A stretch of 10,656 nucleotides of DNA from Chitinophagaceae bacterium (GTDB lineage Bacteria > Bacteroidota > Bacteroidia > Chitinophagales > Chitinophagaceae). Location of the stretch: assembly GCA_019747455.1 (NCBI GenBank), contig JAIEQT010000318.1, forward strand, positions 1 through 10,656, in the 5' to 3' direction. Shown here one piece after another: positions 1 through 5,982 of the stretch (its first letter is position 1; each line of letters begins with the position of its first letter). Below the pieces are notes generated by a model, which was not told the DNA's origin, made no database searches, and saw nothing but the letters and a program-made list of their open reading frames with translations. Position numbers and translations under genes: made by a program.

Positions 1-336
1 ATTAGTGGCGGTACCGATAATCATTTAATGTTAATTGATTTGCGCAATAAAAATATCAGTGGTAAAAAAGCAGAACAAGCATTGGTACAAGCCGATATCA
101 CAGCCAATAAAAATATGGTGCCATTTGATGATAAGAGTGCTTTCATTACGTCAGGAATTCGTTTTGGCGTAGCTGCTATTACAACAAGGGGTATGAAAGA
201 AGAACACATGCAGTTTGTGGTAAACTCAATCGATAAAGTACTTACCAATGCAGAAGATGCAGCAGTAATTACAACTGTGAGAAAAGAGGTTAATGCCTTT
301 ATGGAACAATTTGTTTTATACCCAGAGTTAGGATAA
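1..336 (+). CDS. glyA: Serine hydroxymethyltransferase, C-terminal part (5' end outside window)
   Basis: This frame is open from base 1 and encodes the last 111 residues of SHMT, the PLP enzyme that interconverts serine plus tetrahydrofolate with glycine plus 5,10-methylene-tetrahydrofolate in the cytoplasm. It begins inside the conserved [13 protein letters not shown] stretch and continues with [11 protein letters not shown] and TSGIR, all typical of bacterial GlyA. The arginine of TSGIR (visible residue 54) matches the arginine that binds the substrate carboxylate in E. coli GlyA (R363). The following [10 protein letters not shown] differs slightly from the more usual VGTPAITTRG. The PLP lysine and the N-terminal two thirds lie upstream of the window. 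The gene ends with TAA at 334-336, and no clear terminator hairpin follows before the DUF4293 gene 84 nt downstream. The ATG at 28 is an internal methionine, not the start. Confidence 0.96.
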   Translation: MSGGTDNHLMLIDLRNKNISGKKAEQALVQADITANKNMVPFDDKSAFITSGIRFGVAAITTRGMKEEHMQFVVNSIDKVLTNAEDAAVITTVRKEVNAFMEQFVLYPELG

Positions 337-346
337 GTAATACATT

Positions 347-370
347 AATCTTCAATCTGGAATCTTCAAT
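347..370 (+). repeat. AATCTTCAAT direct doublet
   Basis: The 10-mer AATCTTCAAT occurs at 347-356 and again at 361-370, a 14-nt period with CTGG between the copies. It lies between glyA and the DUF4293 gene, just upstream of a different repeat at 392-417. From memory, similar AATCTTCAATCT-type strings recur between genes in Chitinophagaceae genomes, so this may be a member of a dispersed family. That cannot be tested from one window, and no function is evident. Confidence 0.5.
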
Positions 371-391
371 TTATAAACCATCTTATACCCA

Positions 392-417
392 TATCTCGTA
401 ACCCGTAACCCGTATCT
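392..417 (+). repeat. Left arm of a 26-bp perfect inverted repeat bracketing the DUF4293 gene
   Basis: Bases 392-417 have the core CTCGTAACCCGTAACCCGTA and are the exact reverse complement (26 of 26) of bases 856-881. The arm contains a tandem (GTAACCC)x2 motif. It ends 3 nt before the ATG at 421, in the position where ribosomes would bind. A further ACCCATAT at 387-394 is complementary to ATATGGGT at 844-851, but the order differs on the two sides. The structure is seen directly; any role is inference. Confidence 0.85.
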
Positions 418-420
418 ATT

Positions 421-843
421 ATGATTCAGCGTGTCCAAAGTATTTGGTTATTACTTGCCGCCGCGTGTACTGCTGCAAGCTTTAAATTTTCTTTTTTTAG
501 TGGTAACCAATTAAATGTTACTACTAATGTGAAAGATTTTATTCGGTTTAATGCTCAACAAAATACTTGGATACTTATACTTACTGTTGTTATAGCAGTT
601 GCTGCACTGGTTAGTATTTTTATGTATAGAGACAGAAAACGTCAGGCTTTGATTGTATTAGCAAGCGGTATTCTTTCTATAATACTTATTGGGCTATACT
701 TTTCTATTGAAAATAATTTTGCAGAATCCAGTTTAGATCTCACTTCACTCATTCATTTCTCCGTACCCTTATTTTTTGCGCTGGCACTTCGGGCCATTTA
801 TAAAGATGAGAAATTAGTAAAGAGTGCGGATAGGATACGATAG
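421..843 (+). CDS. DUF4293 family small integral membrane protein
   Basis: The 140-aa product has about four membrane helices (roughly 7-25, 49-68, 75-95 and 110-126). A polar loop at 27-47 lies between helices 1 and 2, and the tail ALRAIYKDEKLVKSADRIR is basic. The MIQRVQSIWLLLAA start and the DEKLV-x-S-x-DR-x-R end are characteristic of DUF4293, a family found in Bacteroidota. Its function is unknown. The ATG at 421 is the natural start, since it gives the conserved family N-terminus. No Shine-Dalgarno sequence precedes it, which is normal in this phylum. A perfect inverted repeat sits 3 nt upstream and 12 nt downstream of the coding sequence. The gene follows glyA by 84 nt on the same strand. 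Family assignment is by recognition of the sequence pattern. Confidence 0.85.
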   Translation: MIQRVQSIWLLLAAACTAASFKFSFFSGNQLNVTTNVKDFIRFNAQQNTWILILTVVIAVAALVSIFMYRDRKRQALIVLASGILSIILIGLYFSIENNFAESSLDLTSLIHFSVPLFFALALRAIYKDEKLVKSADRIR

Positions 844-855
844 ATATGGGTTGCG

Positions 856-881
856 AGATACGGGTTACGGGTTACGAGATA
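856..881 (-). repeat. Right arm of the 26-bp inverted repeat, inside a degenerate repeat tract
   Basis: Bases 856-881 (core CGGGTTACGGGTTACGAGAT) match the reverse complement of 392-417 without mismatch. The arm sits in a longer tract, about 844-893, built from degenerate units of the type GAGATAYRGGTTRC: a GATATGGGTTGC unit precedes it and GAGATACAGGTTGCAGG overlaps and follows it. The arm begins 12 nt after the TAG stop of the DUF4293 gene. No run of T follows, so it does not look like an intrinsic terminator. Confidence 0.85.
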
Positions 882-902
882 CAGGTTGCAGGTAGAAGGA
901 CT

Positions 903-940
903 AGGGGATTTACTAAATATTAAGCAGAAATTAATCCCTT
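903..940 (+). other. Possible hairpin between DUF4293 gene and the secreted-protein gene
   Basis: AGGGGATT at 903-910 can pair with AATCCCTT at 933-940 (8 pairs, one of them G-T) around a 22-nt AT-rich loop. The loop is long and no T-run follows, so this is only a weak candidate for a transcription end or mRNA structure. The rest of 894-971 is AT-rich, and I see no convincing promoter (TTG / TAnnTTTG) in it. Confidence 0.2.
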
Positions 941-971
941 TAGAAGAGTACATATCAAAATAAAATATCCA

Positions 972-1514
972 ATGAAGTTTTTATTATATCTCATAGGAGC
1001 TTTCTTTTTGCTAAATACAAACAAAAGTATATCTCAATCAAATAAATCGGTATTTCACAATAAAGAGGAATATAGTATATCGTTTCCTTTCAAGCCAAAA
1101 ATCAATACACAAACCTTACGTTCAACATTTGGTCAATTAAACTTACAAATGTATTCTGCCGAAGCAAAGGACACAGTAAAAGACAATAACTTAATGTATT
1201 CCGTCATAGAGATAGACTATCCAGATTCACAAATTAACTCAGATAAAAAAGATAGCGCTTCTAAATTTCTTAATGATAAGATTAATGAATTAATTGAAAA
1301 TACGGGAGGCAATGTAATAAAAGAGATAGAAAATAAAGTTAATGGATACCCATCACGATATATTGAAATAGGTTTTCTAGGTGATCTCATCGTGATTAGA
1401 GCGAAATATGTCTTAAGAAAAAATAAATTGATAATTGCACAAACGATGACTAAAAAAGAGAACTACCCAAATATGGAATCTGATATTTTTTTTAACTCAC
1501 TTACCATAAAATAA
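972..1514 (+). CDS. Secreted protein of unknown function, possible PsbP/DcrB-like fold
   Basis: The 180-aa product starts with a signal peptide (MKFLLYLIGAFFLLNTNKSISQ, cleavage likely near residue 22) and has no later membrane segment, so export to the periplasm or beyond is likely. I do not recognise a named family. The layout resembles PsbP/DcrB-like proteins: an opening strand YSISFPFKP near residue 35, a middle MYSVIEIDYP strand, a helix (ASKFLNDKINELIENTGG), then NGYPSRYIEIGFLG and an alternating-hydrophobic IVIRAKYVLRKNKLIIAQT segment, ending IFFNSLTIK. This is fold-level inference only. The gene is clearly more AT-rich than its neighbours and uses many AAA, AAT and ATA codons, which could mean relaxed selection or acquisition. 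It converges on uvrA with a 49-nt gap. Confidence 0.75.
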   Translation: MKFLLYLIGAFFLLNTNKSISQSNKSVFHNKEEYSISFPFKPKINTQTLRSTFGQLNLQMYSAEAKDTVKDNNLMYSVIEIDYPDSQINSDKKDSASKFLNDKINELIENTGGNVIKEIENKVNGYPSRYIEIGFLGDLIVIRAKYVLRKNKLIIAQTMTKKENYPNMESDIFFNSLTIK

Positions 1515-1563
1515 ATACTAATCAATCCTTTAGAGATAATGTAATATTGGCTTACTGACTCCA

Positions 1564-4410
1564 TTACAAAAATTTCCCCGTAATACTTTCTTTAACTTTT
1601 TTTGATCCGGAAGGCACACCGGCATATACCAGTGTACCACCCCCATCACCAGCTTCAGGACCCATATCAATCATCCAGTCGGCTGATTTAATTACGTCGG
1701 TATTGTGCTCAATAACAATCAAAGAATGGCCCTGCTCAATAAGGGCATTAAAGGAATTCAGTAGTTTCTTAATATCGTGGAAATGTAGGCCTGTGGTAGG
1801 CTCATCGAAAATAAATAATACATGACCGATTCCTTTACCTTTTCCTAAAAAGCTGGCAAGCTTAACCCTTTGTGCTTCTCCTCCACTTAATGTATCACTA
1901 CTCTGCCCCAACTTCACATAGCCCAATCCTACATCATGCAATGGCTGTATTGCAATCCGTATAGCCTTTTCTTCTTTGAAGAACTCAAGTGCCTCATCAA
2001 CACTCATTTCCAATACATCATGAATAGATTTACCATTGTATCTTACCTCCAACACCTCTTCTTTAAATCGCTTACCACCACACGACTCGCAAGTAAGGTG
2101 CACATCCGCTAAAAACTGCATCTCAACAATCTGCTCGCCCTCTCCTTTACAAGTATCACATCTACCGCCATCTACATTGAATGAAAAATGTTTAGGTTGG
2201 AATCCCCTGAGCTTAGATAAATTTTGTTTGGCATATAAATCGCGAATAGAGTCGTAAGCTTTAATATACGTGATAGGATTACTACGAGATGATTTTCCGA
2301 TAGGGTTTTGATCTATCATTTCGATCTGAGAAATACTATCAATATCCCCAACAATTTGTTTGTGCAATCCTACTTTTTCCGAAAACTCACCTTTCAACTT
2401 TTGTAAAGCGGGATATAAAATCTGTTTTACTAAGGTTGTTTTACCACTCCCGCTTACACCGGTAACAACACAAAATAAGTGAAGAGGAAATTCAACCGTA
2501 ATATTTTTTAAATTGTTTTGTTTGGCTCCCTCTACTTTCAGACTACTATTCCATTTACGGGTTTGCTTAGGTGATTCAATGGTATACTCTTTTTTTAAAT
2601 ATTTACCGGTAAGGCTTTCCTTATGCTCAACGATTGCTTTATAATCTCCTGCTACTACAACTTCTCCCCCCAAATGAGAAGCCAAGGGCCCCATATCAAT
2701 GATATGATCGGCTTCTCGCATGATCATTTCATCATGTTCTACTACAACAACGGTATTTCCTAAATCGCGAAGAGATTTCAATACTTTAATTAAACGTGCG
2801 GTATCTCTTGAATGAAGTCCGATTGAGGGCTCATCTAATATGTACAAAGAGTTAGTGAGATTACTACCTAAGTTACGTGTGAGTTGAATTCGCTGGCTCT
2901 CGCCCCCACTCAATGAATTAGCTAATCGATTTAGTGTGAGATAACCAAGACCTACATCCAGTAAGGTTTTAATACGCTGGTGTAGCTCTAATAAAATTCT
3001 TTTGGCAATTGCCCGATCCTGCTCACTTATTAATAAACTATCGAACCAAGTTTTAAGCCCTTTCACAGGCATTTCACAAAGCTCTCCAATATGTTTATCT
3101 CCCACTTTAACATACAAAGCTTCTTTACGTAAGCGGTACCCCCCACAGGTTTGGCAATCGGTTCTACCTCTATACCTGCTTAATAAAACCCTGTATTGAA
3201 CTTTATATAAGTTTTGCTCTACTTCTTTAAAGAAATCATGTATACCATACACGCCGTTACCACCATTCCATAATTGTTGGTACTGCTCTTTGGTAAGATC
3301 AATAATGGGCTTATGGATAGGGAACCCTAGCTTACCGGCTCCCTTTATAAACTGATCTTTCCACCATACCAATTTCTCACCCTTCCAAGGAGCAACCGCA
3401 CCTTCATAAACACTTAACCGATGATCAGGAATAACCAAACTACTATCTATGCCTAATACTTGTCCGAATCCTTCACAAATATTACAGGCACCATATGGAT
3501 TATTAAAAGAAAAAAGATTGGGAGATGGTTCTTCAAACACAATACCATCAGCTTCGAATTTATTACTAAAGTGTAATAGTTTATCTCCATTTAATTCCAA
3601 ATGCATTTCACCTTCACCTTCGTAAAAAGCAGTGCCAACAGAATCACTAAGCCTATGAATATCTTCTTCTTCAAAAACTTTTACCACAATACGATCAATC
3701 AATACAAAACTTTGTACTCCTTTATCCGATAAGGTTTTCTTAAGTGCCTTATCATCAAGCTCTAATAACGCTTCAATTCTTTTGATCTCACCTAAACCCT
3801 TCTCCTTTTCCCCTGTTACCTCCCTATGATACATGCGCACAAACCCCTTCTGCATCAGAATATTTAGCTCTTCTCTGGCGTCTCTTTTGGCATGTTGTTT
3901 AAAAGGAACGATGATCAACACCTTGGTACCTTCAGATAATTTTTGTATGGTATCAACTACATCAGCTACATCATCTTTTCGCACTTGTTTACCACTTATT
4001 GGCGAAATAGTTTTTCCGATACGAGCATATAGTAAACGCAGATAGTCGTAAATTTCCGTCATACTGCCTACTGTACTTCTAGGTGTTCTGGTAATTACTT
4101 TTTGTTCAATAGCTATGGCCGGACAAAGCCCTTTAATGTAATCAACATCCGGTTTTACCATGCGCGCCATAAATTGACGGGCATAAGCACTCAAGCTCTC
4201 AGCATATCTACGCTGGCCTTCGGCAAAAAGCGTATCTATAGTTAAGGAAGATTTACCGCTACCCGAAACGCCGGTAACTACTATTAGTTTGTTCCGCGGG
4301 AAAGAAACAGTTACATTTTTGAGATTATGGGTACGTGCTCCTTTTACTAAAATACTTGCATTAGGGTCTTCTATCTCTTTTGTAGAACGCTTTTCTGTTT
4401 TAACTGCCAT
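1564..4410 (-). CDS. uvrA: UvrABC excinuclease subunit A
   Basis: UvrA is the DNA-damage-recognising ABC ATPase of nucleotide excision repair; a dimer loads UvrB on lesions in the cytoplasm. The 948-aa product is full length (E. coli 940). In order: Walker A1 GVSGSGKSS (K53), a conserved SMTEIYDYLRLLYARIG segment (116-132), zinc module 1 with CxxC at 309/312 and 419/422, ABC signature LSGGESQRIQL (500-510), Walker B1 LDEPSIGLH (D526, E527), Walker A2 GVSGSGKTT (K657), zinc module 2 (C751, C754, C774, C777), signature 2 LSGGEAQRVKL (841-851), and Walker B2 FDEPTTGLH (D869, E870). After LYARIG the protein reads SPISG, where many UvrA proteins have CPxCG. Residues 1-19 extend beyond the usual N-terminus; no later methionine precedes the conserved core. 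The gene diverges from the sigma gene at 4563. Confidence 0.98.
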   Translation of the reverse strand: MAVKTEKRSTKEIEDPNASILVKGARTHNLKNVTVSFPRNKLIVVTGVSGSGKSSLTIDTLFAEGQRRYAESLSAYARQFMARMVKPDVDYIKGLCPAIAIEQKVITRTPRSTVGSMTEIYDYLRLLYARIGKTISPISGKQVRKDDVADVVDTIQKLSEGTKVLIIVPFKQHAKRDAREELNILMQKGFVRMYHREVTGEKEKGLGEIKRIEALLELDDKALKKTLSDKGVQSFVLIDRIVVKVFEEEDIHRLSDSVGTAFYEGEGEMHLELNGDKLLHFSNKFEADGIVFEEPSPNLFSFNNPYGACNICEGFGQVLGIDSSLVIPDHRLSVYEGAVAPWKGEKLVWWKDQFIKGAGKLGFPIHKPIIDLTKEQYQQLWNGGNGVYGIHDFFKEVEQNLYKVQYRVLLSRYRGRTDCQTCGGYRLRKEALYVKVGDKHIGELCEMPVKGLKTWFDSLLISEQDRAIAKRILLELHQRIKTLLDVGLGYLTLNRLANSLSGGESQRIQLTRNLGSNLTNSLYILDEPSIGLHSRDTARLIKVLKSLRDLGNTVVVVEHDEMIMREADHIIDMGPLASHLGGEVVVAGDYKAIVEHKESLTGKYLKKEYTIESPKQTRKWNSSLKVEGAKQNNLKNITVEFPLHLFCVVTGVSGSGKTTLVKQILYPALQKLKGEFSEKVGLHKQIVGDIDSISQIEMIDQNPIGKSSRSNPITYIKAYDSIRDLYAKQNLSKLRGFQPKHFSFNVDGGRCDTCKGEGEQIVEMQFLADVHLTCESCGGKRFKEEVLEVRYNGKSIHDVLEMSVDEALEFFKEEKAIRIAIQPLHDVGLGYVKLGQSSDTLSGGEAQRVKLASFLGKGKGIGHVLFIFDEPTTGLHFHDIKKLLNSFNALIEQGHSLIVIEHNTDVIKSADWMIDMGPEAGDGGGTLVYAGVPSGSKKVKESITGKFL

Positions 4411-4562
4411 AGAAATACAAAGTAAAAGGAAATGTGTATAACCTCACGGCTGTTAAACAGAATTTCCACAAAAGGGTTCAGTATGGGAAAGATAGGTAAT
4501 TTGTTGCCGGTTATTTATTATTCAATATCCTGATTTTTAATCCTTACTCAAAAACCCTAGCT
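4411..4562. promoter_or_regulatory. Divergent intergenic region between uvrA and an ECF sigma gene
   Basis: These 152 bases must hold the leftward uvrA promoter and the rightward sigma-gene promoter, since the two genes start back to back. I found no full match to the Bacteroidota promoter (TTG, about 19-21 nt, TAnnTTTG). Close hits are TATCTTTC and TTACTTTG on the minus strand, without a properly spaced TTG. The region is AT-rich near the sigma gene. It carries a small palindrome at 4450-4460. Confidence 0.5.
4450..4460. promoter_or_regulatory. Candidate operator: CTGTTAAACAG palindrome upstream of uvrA
   Basis: CTGTTAAACAG has perfect 5-bp arms around a central A and lies about 40 nt upstream of the uvrA ATG. 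uvrA is a LexA target in enterobacteria, but the E. coli LexA box is CTGT-N8-ACAG, whereas here the spacer between CTGT and ACAG is 3 nt. A palindrome this short can occur by chance in 150 bp, so the call is weak. Confidence 0.15.
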
Positions 4563-5144
4563 ATGAGAACGCTCAGTCATGCGACCGACACAGAGTTGAT
4601 CAGGGCATTTCAGGATGGCGATACCGACGCCTTTGAAACGCTTATTTATCGTTATAAAGACAAGATATTTTCGTCTATCTTGTTCTTTGTAAAGGACACT
4701 TACCTCGCTGAGGATTTGTTCCAAGATGTATTCATCAAAATCATTGATACCCTTAAAAACAAACGGTATACAGAGGAAGGTAAATTCTTGCCATGGGCCT
4801 TGCGTATTGCCCACAATTTATGTGTAGACTATTTCCGCAAAGTAAAAAGAACGCCAGCTGTAAAAACCAGTGATAATAAAGATATTTTTGATGTACTACA
4901 AATTTCGGAAGATGGCCCTGATGGTAAGATTATGCAAGGCCAAAGCCACGAGCGTGTACGTAAGATGCTAGACTTATTACCTGAGGAACAACGCGAAATC
5001 ATTGTATTACGTCATTATGCCAATATGAGTTTTAAAGAAATTGCAGAGATCACAAACTGTAGTATTAATACCGCTTTAGGTAGGATGCGCTATGGTTTAA
5101 TTAATCTAAGAAAACTCATGGCCGAAAAACAAATTGCTTTATAA
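4563..5144 (+). CDS. Orphan ECF-type RNA polymerase sigma factor
   Basis: The 193-aa product has the two-domain layout of ECF sigma factors. Region 2 spans about 24-94, with the core-binding AEDLFQDVFIKI (49-60) and the -10 recognition stretch WALRIAHNLCVDYFRK (78-93). A linker at about 95-128 leads to region 4 (about 130-186), with LLPEEQREIIVLRHY and a helix-turn-helix SFKEIAEITNCSINTALGRMRYGLINLRK. It would direct RNA polymerase to a specific promoter set. No anti-sigma gene is adjacent; the neighbours are uvrA (divergent) and a gene of another sigma module (convergent). From memory, closely similar orphan sigma factors with the GRMRYALINLRK ending are widespread in Bacteroidota, but I cannot name the regulon. 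The ATG at 4563 leaves a normal N-terminus (TDTELIRAFQDGDTDAF). The stop lies 1 nt from the stop of the opposing gene. Confidence 0.93.
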   Translation: MRTLSHATDTELIRAFQDGDTDAFETLIYRYKDKIFSSILFFVKDTYLAEDLFQDVFIKIIDTLKNKRYTEEGKFLPWALRIAHNLCVDYFRKVKRTPAVKTSDNKDIFDVLQISEDGPDGKIMQGQSHERVRKMLDLLPEEQREIIVLRHYANMSFKEIAEITNCSINTALGRMRYGLINLRKLMAEKQIAL

Positions 5145-5145
5145 A

Positions 5146-5676
5146 CTAGGGGTGTCTTTCGCCTTGAGGAGGGGGAGGCCCATCTCCTTCCGGCCCCCTT
5201 CGGGGGCCTCCAGCCGGCTGCATAATTCTTAAAGCCTCTAAAACGATACGATCAAATTCAACCTGTTGAGCAGGTGTACATACAGCACGTATCTTTCTAA
5301 AATGTAACCAGATACTCTTTTGAAAGACTTGCTCTGCTTCTGCTACCGGCTTAAATAAACTATCAATCTGAGCTTCGCGTAACGTAGTATCTTTTAATGA
5401 ACTAAAAAATACTTCCCTACTCCTGTCTATATCCCTTCGTAACTCAGGAACCTGTTTTCTGTGCTCCTCTCTTAAAGCCATCAGTTGTTCTCGCTGTGAA
5501 GGAGTCATATTCAATTCTTTTACTAAAAATTCCAATACCTCTTTTCGTTGCCTTTCGGGTGGATCATTGGAGGGCTTTTTTTGTTGCCACCAAAATATAC
5601 CAATAGTGATCATATTACCCACTAATAAAACAATGAGCAATAGATTGATATATTTATTATTCAATAATGAATGCAT
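5146..5676 (-). CDS. Membrane-anchored Spy/CpxP/CnrX-like periplasmic protein (metal or stress sensor)
   Basis: The 176-aa product has one N-terminal membrane helix (about 10-29) and a helical periplasmic domain rich in Arg, Glu and Gln. The domain carries two LTxxQ-like motifs, LNMTPSQREQL (55-65) and CTPAQQVEF (133-141), about 75 residues apart. This is the Spy/CpxP/CnrX pattern: Spy and CpxP are envelope chaperone or regulatory proteins, and CnrX senses nickel and cobalt. Histidines at 72 and 125 and C133 are possible ligands, but no metal can be assigned. The tail (155-176) is rich in Gly, Pro and Arg and ends PPPPQGERHP. The gene is third after sigma and the small membrane protein, 6 nt behind the latter, so a role in controlling that sigma factor is likely by analogy with CnrX. 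The GC-rich tail contains a perfect DNA hairpin. Confidence 0.82.
   Translation of the reverse strand: MHSLLNNKYINLLLIVLLVGNMITIGIFWWQQKKPSNDPPERQRKEVLEFLVKELNMTPSQREQLMALREEHRKQVPELRRDIDRSREVFFSSLKDTTLREAQIDSLFKPVAEAEQVFQKSIWLHFRKIRAVCTPAQQVEFDRIVLEALRIMQPAGGPRRGPEGDGPPPPQGERHP
5192..5208. other. GC-only hairpin near the convergent gene junction
   Basis: GGCCCCC at 5192-5198 and GGGGGCC at 5202-5208 form a perfect 7-bp all-GC stem around TTC. The hairpin lies within the 3' coding end of the Spy/CnrX-like gene and 48 nt beyond the stop of the opposing sigma gene. It is very GC-rich for this AT-rich window. No T-run follows on either strand, so it is not a classical intrinsic terminator, but it could stall read-through transcripts from the sigma gene. 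Confidence 0.45.
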
Positions 5677-5682
5677 ATAGAT

Positions 5683-5982
5683 CTAATTAGTGTATGAATC
5701 GTGTAAACCATATTCGGCCGAAAAATCTGCAATAGATGAATTACTATTATCCTTGTTAACGATATGCTTTTGTTGGCTAAGCATCCAAATGTTTATGATG
5801 ATACAACAAAGAAGCATAGCAATAACCAATATGGGTTTGAGCTGAAAGCCAGTAGCCATAGTATTCCTAGCTTCTAATCGATTTCTAATCTTACTGTAAG
5901 TATACAAAGGCGCCTCGGCAGGTTGTATGCCATCTATACTATTTAAAATTTCCTCTACTTCAGATACCGTATATTTTTTCAT
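5683..5982 (-). CDS. Small single-pass membrane protein, putative anti-sigma factor
   Basis: The 99-aa product has a cytoplasmic-type N-terminal part (1-48, with a Glu-rich helix YTVSEVEEILNSI and a basic KIRNRLEARN stretch), one membrane helix (about 49-68, LKPILVIAMLLCCIIINIWML), and a short polar C-terminal tail likely in the periplasm. The size and topology suit an anti-sigma factor that holds the sigma factor at the membrane, as CnrY does, but I see no recognisable anti-sigma motif; in particular the zinc-binding HxxxCxxC is absent. The start overlaps the sigma stop by 4 nt (ATGA, 5979-5982), which suggests translational coupling and matched stoichiometry. The function is inferred from position and topology only. 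Confidence 0.75.
   Translation of the reverse strand: MKKYTVSEVEEILNSIDGIQPAEAPLYTYSKIRNRLEARNTMATGFQLKPILVIAMLLCCIIINIWMLSQQKHIVNKDNSNSSIADFSAEYGLHDSYTN

Noticed and set aside
1540-1568. TGTAAT/ATTACA inverted repeat between the secreted-protein gene and uvrA as a bidirectional terminator
   Set aside because: The stem is only 6 AT-rich pairs with a 17-nt loop, it overlaps the uvrA stop, and no T-run follows.
4489-4496. TATCTTTC on the minus strand as a uvrA -7 element
   Set aside because: The last base mismatches, no TTG is at the right distance, and it lies about 80 nt from the uvrA start.
4557-4814. 85-aa minus-strand frame opposite the sigma gene
   Set aside because: It is an antisense shadow of the conserved sigma region 2; no recognisable protein.
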